Positions 47,076 through 56,991 of a stretch of DNA of 64,000 bases are shown here, piece by piece. The DNA is taken from the NCBI GenBank assembly GCA_002427105.1, contig DIPM01000034.1, forward strand, positions 1 through 64,000, in the 5' to 3' direction. Every line of letters begins with the position of its first letter. Positions within the stretch are counted from its first letter, which is position 1. The DNA is from Marinilabiliaceae bacterium UBA5488. Its GTDB lineage: Bacteria > Bacteroidota > Bacteroidia > Bacteroidales > Marinilabiliaceae. The translations under genes and the position numbers were made by a program. The notes beneath the pieces are model-generated. The model was given only the letters and a program-made list of their open reading frames with translations. It did no database searches and was not told the origin of the DNA.

Positions 47076-47651
47076 TTAAGCGATACAAATATCTAAGGCC
47101 TCACTAATTCTTTCAAAAATACGATCGACTGAACCAACGCCACAAACACCGCGATACAAGCCCTCTGCCTTATAGAAATCTATAACCGGAGCAGTATCCC
47201 TCTCGTAAACCTCAATGCGTTTGGTGATGGTTTCAAGATTATCGTCACTGCGACCGGAAGTTTCGCCTCTCTTAAGCAAGCGGGCAATTAGCTCCTCTTT
47301 GTTAACTTCCAGATTCAGCATCACCTCGATAGTCTGATTACGTCGGGCAAGCATCTCTTTCAGAGCCCTTGCCTGAGCAACAGTGCGCGGAAACCCATCA
47401 AAAATCACTCCCGCTGAATTATTCAAACGATTAAGCTTTTGATCAAGCATCTCGATTATAACGCTGTCGGGCACCAGTTCTCCACGATCAATATAGGATG
47501 CGGCAATTATGCCTATGTCGCTTCCTGCCTTTATTTCGGCACGCAAAATCTCACCTGTGGAAATATGCGACAGACCATATTTTTCAATAATAGCCTCGCT
47601 TTGAGTCCCCTTACCTGACCCGGGAGGACCGAAAATTACAATATTAAGCAT
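47076..47651 (-). CDS. adk: Adenylate kinase
   Basis: Adk interconverts ATP + AMP and 2 ADP. The 191-residue protein is the short type without the zinc-bearing LID insertion. It has the P-loop GPPGSGKGT near the N-terminus, the AMP-binding segment STGEILR and the IFDGFPRTVAQA motif. It lies between hpt and obg on the minus strand. Confidence 0.96.
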   Translation of the reverse strand: MLNIVIFGPPGSGKGTQSEAIIEKYGLSHISTGEILRAEIKAGSDIGIIAASYIDRGELVPDSVIIEMLDQKLNRLNNSAGVIFDGFPRTVAQARALKEMLARRNQTIEVMLNLEVNKEELIARLLKRGETSGRSDDNLETITKRIEVYERDTAPVIDFYKAEGLYRGVCGVGSVDRIFERISEALDICIA

Positions 47652-47803
47652 TGTTCTTTATTTATTTCTATTTTTTTCTCCTTCTTAACTAGCCTCTTTC
47701 TCAGCAGAATCACAGACACACCCGGCTAATCAGCAGCTCGCGAACAGGCACCGCGGTACCCGGCAGCATAATCTGCACATCATCCCTTTACATTAGCAAA
47801 AGA

Positions 47804-48340
47804 TTACTCTATCAGACTGTAAATATCAGGTAAGTTACGACCATAGCCATTATAATCCAAGCCATAACCAACGATAAAGTCATTAGGTATTTCCATGCCT
47901 ACATAATCAAGTTTTATCTTTCCTTTAAAAGCCTTTGGCTTATAAAGCATAGTAGCAACAAGCACCTCTTTGGCGCCGTTCTTCAGAAGTTGGTTAATGC
48001 AGCTTTCGACAGTTATACCGGTGTCAACGATATCTTCAAGCAAAACCACAGTGCGTCCTTTAAGCTCTTCATTAAACCCTATCAGCTCTTTTACAACTCC
48101 GGTACTTCCCAATCCTTCGTAAGATGCCAGTTTAACGAAACTAATCTGACAGGGAAACTCTATAAGTTTCATCAGGTCAGCCGAAAACATAAATGAACCG
48201 TTGAGGATACAAACCATCAACGGATCCTTATCCTTAAGGTCACGATTGATCTTCGCAGCCAAATGCCAGGTCGCTTTTTTAATATCGCTGGCCGGAATTG
48301 AAAGACCAAACTCCTTATCCAAAAGTTTAATGCGCTTCAT
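47804..48340 (-). CDS. hpt: Hypoxanthine phosphoribosyltransferase
   Basis: Hpt salvages hypoxanthine or guanine with PRPP. The 178-residue protein has the PRPP motif VVLLEDIVDTGITV (about 95-108) and the ILNGSFMF segment of the base-binding region. It heads the minus-strand group hpt-adk-obg. A possible -7 box lies 29 bases before its start. Confidence 0.95.
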   Translation of the reverse strand: MKRIKLLDKEFGLSIPASDIKKATWHLAAKINRDLKDKDPLMVCILNGSFMFSADLMKLIEFPCQISFVKLASYEGLGSTGVVKELIGFNEELKGRTVVLLEDIVDTGITVESCINQLLKNGAKEVLVATMLYKPKAFKGKIKLDYVGMEIPNDFIVGYGLDYNGYGRNLPDIYSLIE

Positions 48341-48368
48341 AGAACTCGTTTCGATTTCGTAGAAAGCG

Positions 48369-48376
48369 CAAAAGTA
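48369..48376 (-). promoter_or_regulatory. Possible -7 box of the hpt promoter
   Basis: On the minus strand this is TACTTTTG, an exact TAnnTTTG match 29 bases upstream of the hpt start. No TTTG was seen 19-21 bases further upstream, so only half of the consensus is supported. Confidence 0.4.
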
Positions 48377-48482
48377 TAAAAAAAGCGCGAAGATAGTTGA
48401 TTGCTAGTGCCAAAAAATGGAATAATATAATAAAATGCTTTAAATTAGCTTTTGATTACCTGACATTTTTAACCCTTTGCGA

Positions 48483-49364
48483 ATGACTTATCTCCTGCTC
48501 AATACTCTCAAAGACTGCCAATCACTAAGAAGGCGGGGCTTGCTTCTTGTTGTAATTCTCAGACTTTTTTGCGGGCAAATACTTGCAGCCCAAACTACGC
48601 TTTTCCAGTCTCCTACAACTGCCATGCTTGGAACACCCGGGGCAAGCGAAAAAGGAGAATGGGCATTTTTCTCAAATCCGGCCGGGCTGGCCTTCCTTCG
48701 CGAGCCGGTTGCAACAATAGGATACCAAAACGATTTTAATCTTAAAGAGCTCAGTTCAGCAACAGTATTATTGAGCTATCCCACCAAGGCGCTAAATATC
48801 TCAGGAGGCTACCTGCGCAGCGGTTTTGAGCATTTCAACACCCAACAGCTTTCTCTGAAGTTTTCAAGGATAATGGCTCCCTGGTTAAGTCTGGGCGTTG
48901 GCTTCAGTCATTCAATGTCGGCACTGGGAGCTTCAGAGCAAGACAAGATTACAACGATGGATGCAGGATTTCGTCTAATGCCCAACTCTAGCCTGGTATT
49001 TGGCTTCTACACCATCAACCCCGCGCAGACCAAATGGCGCAAACATGAGTATGAAAGTTATTACCCAAGCGCTGTAGCCGCCTCCCTCTGCTACCTGCCC
49101 CACGAGGACCTCAATATAGAGTTTAGCATCCTAAAGGACATTGATAATGACCCCCTTGCATCGCTCAAGCTTGAAGGGAAAGCGGCAAACGCCATAATAC
49201 TGAGGGGCGCCGTCTCGGGCAAGCCACTGCGTTTGGGCTTTGGGGCAGGTCTTCACCTGGATTCCTTGCACTTCGATATGGCGATGAACCATCACAGGGC
49301 CCTTGGGTTTTCAAGCGCCTTCGGAATTAGCTACTACTTCACAAACTTATCACGAAATAAATAA
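48483..49364 (+). CDS. PorV/PorQ-like outer-membrane beta-barrel protein
   Basis: A 293-residue exported protein with a signal peptide ending near ILAAQT, then a start typical of the PorV/PorQ/FadL-like fold (SPTTAMLGTPGASEKGEWAFFSNPAGLAF) and alternating amphipathic strands, ending in a strand with FGISYYF. PorV and PorQ act in type IX secretion, but this protein is more distant and could be an unrelated barrel of the same fold. The ATG at 48483 is preferred over a TTG two codons earlier. It lies seven bases before the HhH-barrel gene and probably works with it. Confidence 0.7.
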   Translation: MTYLLLNTLKDCQSLRRRGLLLVVILRLFCGQILAAQTTLFQSPTTAMLGTPGASEKGEWAFFSNPAGLAFLREPVATIGYQNDFNLKELSSATVLLSYPTKALNISGGYLRSGFEHFNTQQLSLKFSRIMAPWLSLGVGFSHSMSALGASEQDKITTMDAGFRLMPNSSLVFGFYTINPAQTKWRKHEYESYYPSAVAASLCYLPHEDLNIEFSILKDIDNDPLASLKLEGKAANAIILRGAVSGKPLRLGFGAGLHLDSLHFDMAMNHHRALGFSSAFGISYYFTNLSRNK

Positions 49365-49370
49365 AGCCTT

Positions 49371-51407
49371 ATGAAACGACTCCTAATCGCTAGCCTAAGT
49401 CTGCTCCTCTGCCAAACCTACCTCTATCCTCAGAACGCACAACAAGACGCCGAATGGGCTGCAGAACTTATAGAAAACATTGCAGAGCAATCAGAACTGG
49501 AGCTTGACTATTCATTTTTGATTGATAATCTGATTAAGCTACGTCACAACCCGATTAATATTAACTCTGCCACACGTGAAGAACTAGAGCAAATACCCTT
49601 CCTGTCGGATATGCATATTGAGGCGCTGCTGTTTCAGCGCTATCAAAGCAAGGATTTTTTTTCAATCTATGAGCTTCAGGTTGTTGAAGGTCTTGACCGG
49701 CGTACCCTCGAATACCTGGAGCCACTTATCACCTTCGACATCGCCACCCGGGAAGTAAAGCGAAGCTTCCGCCCAAGAGCCGACCTTTTCGCGCGCAGCC
49801 AGTTTCAACTCCAGAAGCGTCAGGGCTATGAAAAAGGAGAAGATGGAAATACTTATTATTTGGGCGATTGGTTTAAACACTACCTCCGCCTAGAAATTGA
49901 AGCGACACGGCAACTGGAAATGGGCTTTATTAGCGAAAAAGATCAGGGAGAGCAGATGTTTTCAGGTGATATTAAAACGATGGACTATATCTCGGGCTAC
50001 CTGGCATGGAAGCCTGAAAAGTTTGTAAAACAAGTTATTGCAGGCCAGTATCGCATGAGCGGAGGGCAAGGTCTGGTCCTTCAAACGGGTATGTCGCCGG
50101 TAAAAAGCAGCGACGCCGTGTCAATCCGTAATCGCCAGGCGCGATATCGCCCGGCTCTCTCGGCGGCCGAGGCAGGAGGCCTGTCGGGCTTGATGCTTGC
50201 CATGGGAGGAGAAAACTACAGTATTACACCCTTTATCTCGCATAAGAAAATTGACGGACGACTGGATACCCTTGAAAACAATGAAATTGTAATAAGAAGT
50301 CTTAAATCGGACGGCTACCATCGCACTCTTACCGAACTGAGTCAGCGTAAAAACACCCTCGAGACTATCTATGGGGTTCAAGGACACTATACATACAAGA
50401 AGCTGGTCTTAGAGACAGGCTATCTTAGCTATCATCTGGAATATCCCCTGCAAACTGATTCAAGCTTATACAAGCGAAACTACTTTCAGGGAAGCAGTAA
50501 TAGCAACTTTTGGCTGTCTGCCGAGGGGACGGTAAAAAACGTACATCTGTTCTCCGAACTTGCTTTTAACGGCCTGGTTGAACCGGCAATATGGATCGGA
50601 GCCCAGCACTCAGTCAAAGGCATCATGGATCTGGCCTTAGCCTTCCGACGAATTGGAATGGATTACAGGGCGCCATTAGGAGCTGCCCTCACCGAAGCGG
50701 CTCAGCCCGCCGGAGAAAGCGGCTTCTATGCAGGCTTTGAAGTGCCCCTGCCGGCCTCTCTCAGCCTCAGCTCATACTTAGATTACTACCGCCATAAATG
50801 GCTGCGATACCGCGTGGATGCGCCCTCCGACGGATATGACTATCTTGCTTCATTAACTCACAAACCCAATAGCAAGTGGGAAAACACCCTTCGCTACAGG
50901 CATCGCGACAAACCTCTAAATATTAGTACTGAAGAACCGGGAGCTCCCGTAGGCGCTCAAATACACAATCAATTCAGGATTCAGAGCAGATATAATGCCG
51001 ATGAGCACTGGACCTTTACTTTTCGGGCCGACCTGCAAAAGGTGAAGCAGGCCGATGGCACCAAAAGCCCCGATGGTTTCTACATAGCTCAGGACATAAA
51101 ATATTCAGGCACAGCAAATAAGTGGAATGTAACAGCACGCTATGCCCTGTTTGATACTGAAGAATACGACACCCGCGTATATGCTTATGAACCTGATGTG
51201 ATGTACAGTTTCAGTACCCCTTCCTACTACGGCAAGGGAAGCCGCTTTATTATTATGGCAAAATGGACTCTTATCCCCCGCCTTGATTTTTGGATAAGAT
51301 ATGCCTCATGGCAATACAGCGACCGCGAAACCGTTGGTAGCGGTCAGGCTATGATTACAGGCAATGTAAGCAGCGAACTGAAGTTTCAGCTAAGAAAACG
51401 TTTCTGA
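49371..51407 (+). CDS. Outer-membrane barrel protein with N-terminal helix-hairpin-helix domain
   Basis: This 678-residue protein has a signal peptide (ending near QTYLYPQ), an N-terminal ComEA-like helix-hairpin-helix region (about 60-125; NPININSATREELEQIPFLS, then DFFSIYELQVVEGLDRRTLEYL) and about 530 residues of barrel-like strands ending in SSELKFQLRKRF with the terminal Phe of outer-membrane barrels. The combination recurs in Bacteroidota but has no firm function. A DNA-binding HhH outside the cytoplasm, joined to a barrel, suggests DNA uptake or another envelope task; this is inference. Confidence 0.75.
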   Translation: MKRLLIASLSLLLCQTYLYPQNAQQDAEWAAELIENIAEQSELELDYSFLIDNLIKLRHNPININSATREELEQIPFLSDMHIEALLFQRYQSKDFFSIYELQVVEGLDRRTLEYLEPLITFDIATREVKRSFRPRADLFARSQFQLQKRQGYEKGEDGNTYYLGDWFKHYLRLEIEATRQLEMGFISEKDQGEQMFSGDIKTMDYISGYLAWKPEKFVKQVIAGQYRMSGGQGLVLQTGMSPVKSSDAVSIRNRQARYRPALSAAEAGGLSGLMLAMGGENYSITPFISHKKIDGRLDTLENNEIVIRSLKSDGYHRTLTELSQRKNTLETIYGVQGHYTYKKLVLETGYLSYHLEYPLQTDSSLYKRNYFQGSSNSNFWLSAEGTVKNVHLFSELAFNGLVEPAIWIGAQHSVKGIMDLALAFRRIGMDYRAPLGAALTEAAQPAGESGFYAGFEVPLPASLSLSSYLDYYRHKWLRYRVDAPSDGYDYLASLTHKPNSKWENTLRYRHRDKPLNISTEEPGAPVGAQIHNQFRIQSRYNADEHWTFTFRADLQKVKQADGTKSPDGFYIAQDIKYSGTANKWNVTARYALFDTEEYDTRVYAYEPDVMYSFSTPSYYGKGSRFIIMAKWTLIPRLDFWIRYASWQYSDRETVGSGQAMITGNVSSELKFQLRKRF

Positions 51408-51424
51408 CAAGTACATTTAGGAGG

Positions 51425-53605
51425 CTAATTACCTACCTCCGAGATAAATTTAATACGAACCATTCTTACCTCCTCTTCAGAATAGTCGCCCTCGCCAAGC
51501 TCTTCAAGGGCTGAGGCAATATCATCCGACTCGGCATCTTCTTTAAAGTAGAGAAAAATATCATCACGATGATCTTCGTCCATAACCTGATCAATATAGT
51601 AATCGATATTAACACGAGTACCACTATACACAATGGATTCCAGCTCTTTAAGCAGCTCGTTCATCTCAATTCCCTTGCTTTCGGCAATATCATCAAGAGG
51701 CACCTTACGGTCAATGCTCTGGATAATAGAAATTTTGAGCTTAGACTTATTGGCAACCGACCTAACAACCATGTCTATAGGACGATCTATCTCGTTCTCT
51801 TCAACGTGCGCCTGTATGAGTTGTAGAAATTCCGCCCCAAAGCGTTTGGCTTTGCCAACGCCCACCCCTGGCATGTTCTGAAGCTCATCAACAGAAATCG
51901 GGTAATAGGTTGACATGGCTTCAAGTGATGGATCCTGAAAGATTACAAAAGGAGGCAGGTTGAGCTTTCGCGAAATCTGCTTCCTGAGGTCTTTCAGCAT
52001 AGAAAAGAGTTGCGGATCAACAGCCGCAGTTCCTCCGGCTGTACGGGTTTCCTCTTCAAGTTCATCGTAATCATGATTTTTGGTTATCATGATACTAAAA
52101 GGATTGTCAATATATGCAATGCCCTTCTCGCTTAACTTCAGTTGTCCGTAATTCTCAATCTCTTTAATTATCAATCCTGCTATAAGAGCATGTCTGATTA
52201 CGGCATTCCAGTATTTATCGTCATGATCGTCGCCGGAGCCAAACAGTTCAAGCTCCTCATGGCCGTAGGCCTTAACGGCGGTCGATTCTTTCCCGGTCAG
52301 CACATCAACTATATAGTCAGCCTTAAACTTCTCCTTAGTCTCACTTATTACCTTAAGCATCTTAACGATAGAGGCCATACCTTCAAACTGCTCCTTGGGA
52401 TACAGGCAGTTATCACAAGAATCGCAAGAATCTTCCTTATATTGCTCTCCAAAATAATGCAAGAGAAGCTTGCGCCGGCAAAGGGAGGTCTCGGCATAAG
52501 CTACAGTCTCAAACAAGAGCTGCTTGCCTATTTCCTGCTCTGCCAGTGGTTTCCCCTGCATAAACTTCTCAAGCTTCTGGATGTCTTTGTAACTGTAGAA
52601 GGCAATGCAACGTCCTTCCCCACCGTCACGGCCAGCCCGACCGGTCTCCTGATAGTAGCCTTCAAGACTCTTGGGCATATCGTAGTGCATCACTATGCGC
52701 ACGTCAGGCTTATCTATTCCCATTCCAAAGGCGATGGTAGCCACGATGACATCAACATCTTCGTTAAGAAACTTGTCCTGATTGCCCGAGCGCGTAGTGG
52801 CATCCATGCCGGCGTGATAAGCCAATGCCTTTATCCCGTTAACAACAAGGACTTCGGCTAATTCTTCCACCTTCTTGCGGCTCAGGCAATATATTATACA
52901 CGACTTACCCCTATTTTCTTTTAATATTTTGATAATTTCTTTCGAGGCATCCACCTTGGGTCTAACCTCATAGTAAAGGTTAGGACGATTAAAAGAAGAC
53001 TTAAACACGTGAGCGTTCAACATTCCAAGGGTTTTCTGAATATCATGCTGAACCTTCGGGGTGGCAGTAGCAGTAAGAGCGATTACCGGCGCCTCGCCTA
53101 TCTCATTGATAATAGATCGGATACGGCGATACTCAGGTCTGAAGTCATGACCCCATTCGGAGATACAGTGCGCTTCATCAACAGCATAAAAGGAAATTTT
53201 TACATTCTGCAAAAATTGGATATTCTCCTCTTTGGTCAATGATTCGGGGGCAACATATAAGAGCTTGGTCTTTCCGGCTAATACATCTTCCTTAACCTCG
53301 GCTATGGCAGCTTTGGTAAGCGAAGAATTCAAGAAATGAGCTACTCCGTCATCCTCACTAAAATTGCGCATAGCATCTACCTGATTCTTCATCAGCGCGA
53401 TAAGTGGAGATATTATTATGGCTGTTCCCTCCATTATTACGGCGGGCAATTGGTAACATAGAGATTTCCCACCACCGGTTGGCATCAAAACAAAAGTGTC
53501 ATTTCCTCTAAGAACATTATGTATAATCTCTTCCTGATTACCTTTAAAGGTATCAAACCCAAAATGTCGCTTCAAATACAAATTCAAATCAATATGCTTT
53601 GTCAT
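51425..53605 (-). CDS. recQ: ATP-dependent DNA helicase RecQ
   Basis: RecQ unwinds DNA 3' to 5' in recombination and repair. The 726-residue protein has Walker A (MPTGGGKSLCYQLP), the DEAH box (VDEAHCISEWGHDFRPEY), helicase C-terminal motifs (GMGIDKPDVR, QETGRAGRDG), the zinc-binding cysteines (CRR to CDSCDNC, about 375-400), a winged helix and an HRDC domain (about 545-620). About 100 further residues form an acidic tail with helix-turn-helix-like sequence, longer than in E. coli RecQ. It converges with the HhH-barrel gene 17 bases away. Confidence 0.97.
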   Translation of the reverse strand: MTKHIDLNLYLKRHFGFDTFKGNQEEIIHNVLRGNDTFVLMPTGGGKSLCYQLPAVIMEGTAIIISPLIALMKNQVDAMRNFSEDDGVAHFLNSSLTKAAIAEVKEDVLAGKTKLLYVAPESLTKEENIQFLQNVKISFYAVDEAHCISEWGHDFRPEYRRIRSIINEIGEAPVIALTATATPKVQHDIQKTLGMLNAHVFKSSFNRPNLYYEVRPKVDASKEIIKILKENRGKSCIIYCLSRKKVEELAEVLVVNGIKALAYHAGMDATTRSGNQDKFLNEDVDVIVATIAFGMGIDKPDVRIVMHYDMPKSLEGYYQETGRAGRDGGEGRCIAFYSYKDIQKLEKFMQGKPLAEQEIGKQLLFETVAYAETSLCRRKLLLHYFGEQYKEDSCDSCDNCLYPKEQFEGMASIVKMLKVISETKEKFKADYIVDVLTGKESTAVKAYGHEELELFGSGDDHDDKYWNAVIRHALIAGLIIKEIENYGQLKLSEKGIAYIDNPFSIMITKNHDYDELEEETRTAGGTAAVDPQLFSMLKDLRKQISRKLNLPPFVIFQDPSLEAMSTYYPISVDELQNMPGVGVGKAKRFGAEFLQLIQAHVEENEIDRPIDMVVRSVANKSKLKISIIQSIDRKVPLDDIAESKGIEMNELLKELESIVYSGTRVNIDYYIDQVMDEDHRDDIFLYFKEDAESDDIASALEELGEGDYSEEEVRMVRIKFISEVGN

Positions 53606-54236
53606 ATCAAGGCTTGCGTTGTTCCGGTTTAAAAGGTGAACTTAACATGAAGTTATCATATTAAAAGTAAATCCTACCCTGTACTTTTAAAAAGAAAACA
53701 AATATAACAGAAAAAACCTTATTCAATCATCCAGAGTACTGTCATCACTTAAGTAACTGAATAGCTCAACACCACACTTTCTTAATTTATAAGAAACAAA
53801 ATGAAGTTATGAAAAATTTGTCGGTATATCAACAAGCATTCCGGTAAAAAAGATTAATATAACTTTTTGAACTTACAAAAACAAACAAATAAATAGAATA
53901 TACCCCCTTCCTATTCAGTACTATTTTAATTTTATGTCTTCAGGATAGATACTGACTTGCTGCTTTTTTTAAGCCTAATCGCTAAAAAGAAGAAAATCAC
54001 GACAATGAAATCTTATCTTTGCCGTTATTAACTTAGCCTTCTCTATTCTTGGTAAACCAAGAAGCCGAGCGCCTAAATTGACCTTATGAACTGTGCAAGT
54101 AGCCCATAAAATTGGACACTCGCGGTAATAATTGATGAAGTCAATTTTGAAATATAAGAAAGTCAATGTTTGTGAGAGCTTTCAATTTTAGACGATGATT
54201 GGACAGTGCCATAGAATATTTTAGAAAATAGCTGAC
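53606..54236. other. Intergenic region between recQ and porQ
   Basis: About 630 bases, AT-rich, without a supported gene. On the minus strand 53699-53706 reads TATATTTG, a TAnnTTTG match about 95 bases before recQ. On the plus strand 54014-54021 reads TATCTTTG, about 215 bases before porQ. Near 54055-54075 is a small palindrome (CTTGGTAAACCAAG). The motif ATTGGACA occurs at about 54109 and 54197 in the same orientation. No tRNA or other structured RNA was recognised. Confidence 0.4.
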
Positions 54237-55283
54237 TTGCATAAACAAAACAAAGAATTGAAGAATCTTGTCAAATATTTCTGCATACTTATTGCAGCTC
54301 TATTGCCGGTAACGCTCAGCGCCCAGCGAGGCGGTGAAGCTACTTATATGCTGCTTCATCTTACTCATTCCTCCAAAATTGCTTCATTGGGAGGCAATCA
54401 GGTGGGAGTTGCCGGAAACGACCTTTCCATCCTCCTTCACAATCCTGCCCTTCTCGACTCAGCCTTTACAAAGCAGATTTCGATCAGCTATGTGCCTTAT
54501 TTGGCAGATATAAGCTACGGATACGCAGGCGGAGCATGGCACTTCGAGGGTATCGGAACCTTTGCCCTGGGCTTCGGCCATATTGGCTATGGTGATTTTA
54601 TCGCTGCAGACGAAAGCGGAGTACAAACCGGCAGTTTCAGTGCCGGAGAGTCTATGATTCAAATCTCATATAGCCGCAGATTAAACCGACACTTTACAGC
54701 GGGAGCTTCTCTCAAGCCTGTATTCAGCAGAATAGAGGGCTATAGTTCATGGGGCATCGCAGGAGATTTAGGACTAAGGTACGAAAGTAATAACAAACTT
54801 TTCAATGCAGGAATATCGCTTCGCAACTTCGGTCGCCAAATTTCATCCTATAGCAGTGCGCCCGCCGAAAGTCTGCCTGCCGACCTGCAAATCGGCCTTT
54901 CCCAAAAGCTTGCTCACGCACCCTTTAGGCTCTCACTTAGCGCTCAGGATTTACTATCGGGGGCATTAAGCTACACTCTTAAGGAGACCGACAGGCCCGG
55001 CACCGCTTATGAAAACGACAAAGAGAACAATGCCGAGAAGGTGCTACGCCACTTGACCTTTGGACTGGAGTTTATCCCTTCCAATAATTTCTATATAGCC
55101 GGAGGGCTAAACCCGCGTCGGCGCGCTGATTTGAAAACCGAAAGCAAGGCTTCAACCGTCGGTTTTACCTGGGGCTTCGGATTTAAGGTGTACAAATTCA
55201 ACTTCGCCTACGCCTCCGGCCGCTATCACCTGGCAGGAACGTCTAACCACTTCACTGTTAGCACCAATATTTCATCATTTTAG
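54237..55283 (+). CDS. porQ: Type IX secretion system protein PorQ
   Basis: A 348-residue outer-membrane barrel with a signal peptide ending near VTLSAQ and the PorQ/PorV start (YMLLHLTHSSKIASLGGNQVGVAGNDLSILLHNPALLD). PorQ belongs to the type IX attachment complex that processes and anchors cargo bearing sorting signals. The frame opens with TTG at 54237; no ATG gives an intact signal peptide, so TTG or a nearby alternative is used. Neighbours cmk and ispH follow, a context also seen elsewhere in Bacteroidota. Confidence 0.85.
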   Translation: MHKQNKELKNLVKYFCILIAALLPVTLSAQRGGEATYMLLHLTHSSKIASLGGNQVGVAGNDLSILLHNPALLDSAFTKQISISYVPYLADISYGYAGGAWHFEGIGTFALGFGHIGYGDFIAADESGVQTGSFSAGESMIQISYSRRLNRHFTAGASLKPVFSRIEGYSSWGIAGDLGLRYESNNKLFNAGISLRNFGRQISSYSSAPAESLPADLQIGLSQKLAHAPFRLSLSAQDLLSGALSYTLKETDRPGTAYENDKENNAEKVLRHLTFGLEFIPSNNFYIAGGLNPRRRADLKTESKASTVGFTWGFGFKVYKFNFAYASGRYHLAGTSNHFTVSTNISSF

Positions 55284-55325
55284 CACAAACTGTCGCGGCA
55301 GAGCCTTCCTCTCATCCTTATTTTA

Positions 55326-55333
55326 TAACTTTG
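55326..55333 (+). promoter_or_regulatory. Possible -7 box of the cmk-ispH-pfkA promoter
   Basis: TAACTTTG, an exact TAnnTTTG match, lies 43 bases before the cmk start. A TTTG at the matching upstream distance is not clear, so the call rests on the -7 box alone. Confidence 0.45.
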
Positions 55334-55375
55334 CAACAAGTATGCCCTAAGCATAAAACATAGAGCTAAGCTATT

Positions 55376-56074
55376 ATGAAAAAGGATATTACAAAAATCA
55401 CCATAGCCGTTGATGGCCATTCATCCTGCGGCAAAAGCACTGTTGCTAAAGAGATTGCAGCTTCGTTCGGGCTCATTTATATAGACACGGGCGCCATGTA
55501 CCGCGCCGTTACCCTTTTTGCTTTGCAAAACGGGCTGATTGATGGCGACCTTGTTGACAGCGAGGGTCTGCAAGCGCGTATGGACAGCATCAATATAGAG
55601 CTTAGAAAAAATTCAAACGGAGACATCGAAACATTTCTCAACGGCCAAAATATTGAAAAAGAGATTCGACAAATTAAAGTAAGCAACAAGGTAAGCGCCG
55701 TTAGCAGCCTGCCTTTTGTAAGGCAAAAAATGGTGAAAATCCAGCAGGAGATGGGACGAAACGGAGGAGTAATCCTGGATGGGCGCGACATCGGAACCGT
55801 GGTTTTTCCCAATGCCGACCTGAAGATATTTATGACTGCATCGCCCGAAATCAGGGCTATGAGGCGCTTCGAAGAGATGCAGCAAAAAGGCGACAAAGTT
55901 ACTTATGAAGAGATTCTTGAGAATGTAAAATCGCGCGATCATGCTGACAGCACACGCAAAGAAAGCCCCCTGGTAAAAGCTGATGATGCGCTGTTGCTCG
56001 ACAACAGCCACCTGAATCGGGAGGAACAAATGAGCTGGATATTAGAGCGATTAAAAGAGAATAACTGGTTATAA
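55376..56074 (+). CDS. cmk: Cytidylate kinase
   Basis: Cmk phosphorylates CMP and dCMP. The 232-residue protein has the P-loop VDGHSSCGKST near the N-terminus, IDTGAMYRAVTLFA, and LDGRDIGTVVFPNADLKIFMTA. The stop codon directly precedes the ispH start (no spacer), so the two are almost certainly co-translated. Confidence 0.96.
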   Translation: MKKDITKITIAVDGHSSCGKSTVAKEIAASFGLIYIDTGAMYRAVTLFALQNGLIDGDLVDSEGLQARMDSINIELRKNSNGDIETFLNGQNIEKEIRQIKVSNKVSAVSSLPFVRQKMVKIQQEMGRNGGVILDGRDIGTVVFPNADLKIFMTASPEIRAMRRFEEMQQKGDKVTYEEILENVKSRDHADSTRKESPLVKADDALLLDNSHLNREEQMSWILERLKENNWL

Positions 56075-56980
56075 ATGGCTGGTAAATATAAACAAACAAG
56101 CATTGAGATAGACTCCGGATCGGGATTCTGCTTTGGAGTTTCGCGAGCTGTTAAGCTTGCCGAAGAGCAGCTTGCCAAAGGCGGCAGACTGATAAGCATA
56201 GGAGATATTGTGCACAATGAGGAAGAGGTGGAAAGGCTTCATCAAAAGGGTCTAATTTCATCCGACCTCGATAAACTGACAGGCCCTCCCGGCACACCGG
56301 TACTTTTCAGAGCCCATGGTGAGCCCCCCGCATCTTATCAGAAGGTGAAACAAGAAGGACGCAGCCTAATAGACGCAAGTTGTCCGGTAGTTCTGAAACT
56401 TCAGCTGCGTATCAACAAAGCATGGAAGGAGGCTCTCGCTGCCAATGGCCAGATTGTTATTTACGGCAAAAAAGGACATCCTGAAGTTACCGGACTATGC
56501 GGCTATACGAACAACCGGGCAATAGTAGTTCAGCATCCCGAAGATGTGGCACAAATAGACCGCGACAAGCCAACGGCACTTTTCGCACAAACCACTATGA
56601 GCTACAAAGGGTATGAAGAAATGGAGGCGCTGATACGTGAGCATCTCAGCAAACCTGACCTTCTGAAGGTCAACAAAACCATTTGCGGACAGGTTGCAAA
56701 CAGGATGCCTAATTTAAAGGTCTTTGCTGCGAAGCACGAGCTGATAATATTCGTTGGAGGAAATAAAAGCAGTAATGCCAAAGTGCTTTTTGAGGTATGT
56801 AAATCAGAGAATCCACGCTCTTTTTTCGTATCATCCCTTGAGGAAATAGACGAAAAATGGCTTGAACCGGCAGTCGCGTCGATTGGTATTTGCGGCGCCA
56901 CCTCCACGCCCTTATGGCTGATGGAGCAGGTGGCAGAATCGATGCGTGGCATCCTGGATAAGAAAGAAACAACAATATAA
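56075..56980 (+). CDS. ispH: 4-Hydroxy-3-methylbut-2-enyl diphosphate reductase
   Basis: IspH is the iron-sulfur enzyme of the last MEP-pathway step, giving IPP and DMAPP. The three cysteines that hold the cluster are Cys19 (GFCFGV), Cys103 (ASCPVV) and Cys204 (TICGQ). HGEPP (near 81-85) matches the conserved substrate-site histidine region. At 301 residues it is of normal size. It follows cmk directly and precedes pfkA by 11 bases. Confidence 0.96.
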   Translation: MAGKYKQTSIEIDSGSGFCFGVSRAVKLAEEQLAKGGRLISIGDIVHNEEEVERLHQKGLISSDLDKLTGPPGTPVLFRAHGEPPASYQKVKQEGRSLIDASCPVVLKLQLRINKAWKEALAANGQIVIYGKKGHPEVTGLCGYTNNRAIVVQHPEDVAQIDRDKPTALFAQTTMSYKGYEEMEALIREHLSKPDLLKVNKTICGQVANRMPNLKVFAAKHELIIFVGGNKSSNAKVLFEVCKSENPRSFFVSSLEEIDEKWLEPAVASIGICGATSTPLWLMEQVAESMRGILDKKETTI

Positions 56981-56991
56981 AAATTTATATA

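Noticed and set aside
52142..52861. 239-codon open frame on the plus strand inside recQ
   Set aside because: It is an antisense shadow of the conserved helicase; the product has no domain and the region is fully explained by recQ.
53975..54166. 63-codon minus-strand frame in the recQ-porQ spacer
   Set aside because: The product is not recognisable and the region looks noncoding and AT-rich.
54100..54210. Repeated ATTGGACA words upstream of porQ, possibly insertion-sequence ends
   Set aside because: They are in the same orientation rather than inverted, are short, and no transposase remnant is visible between them.
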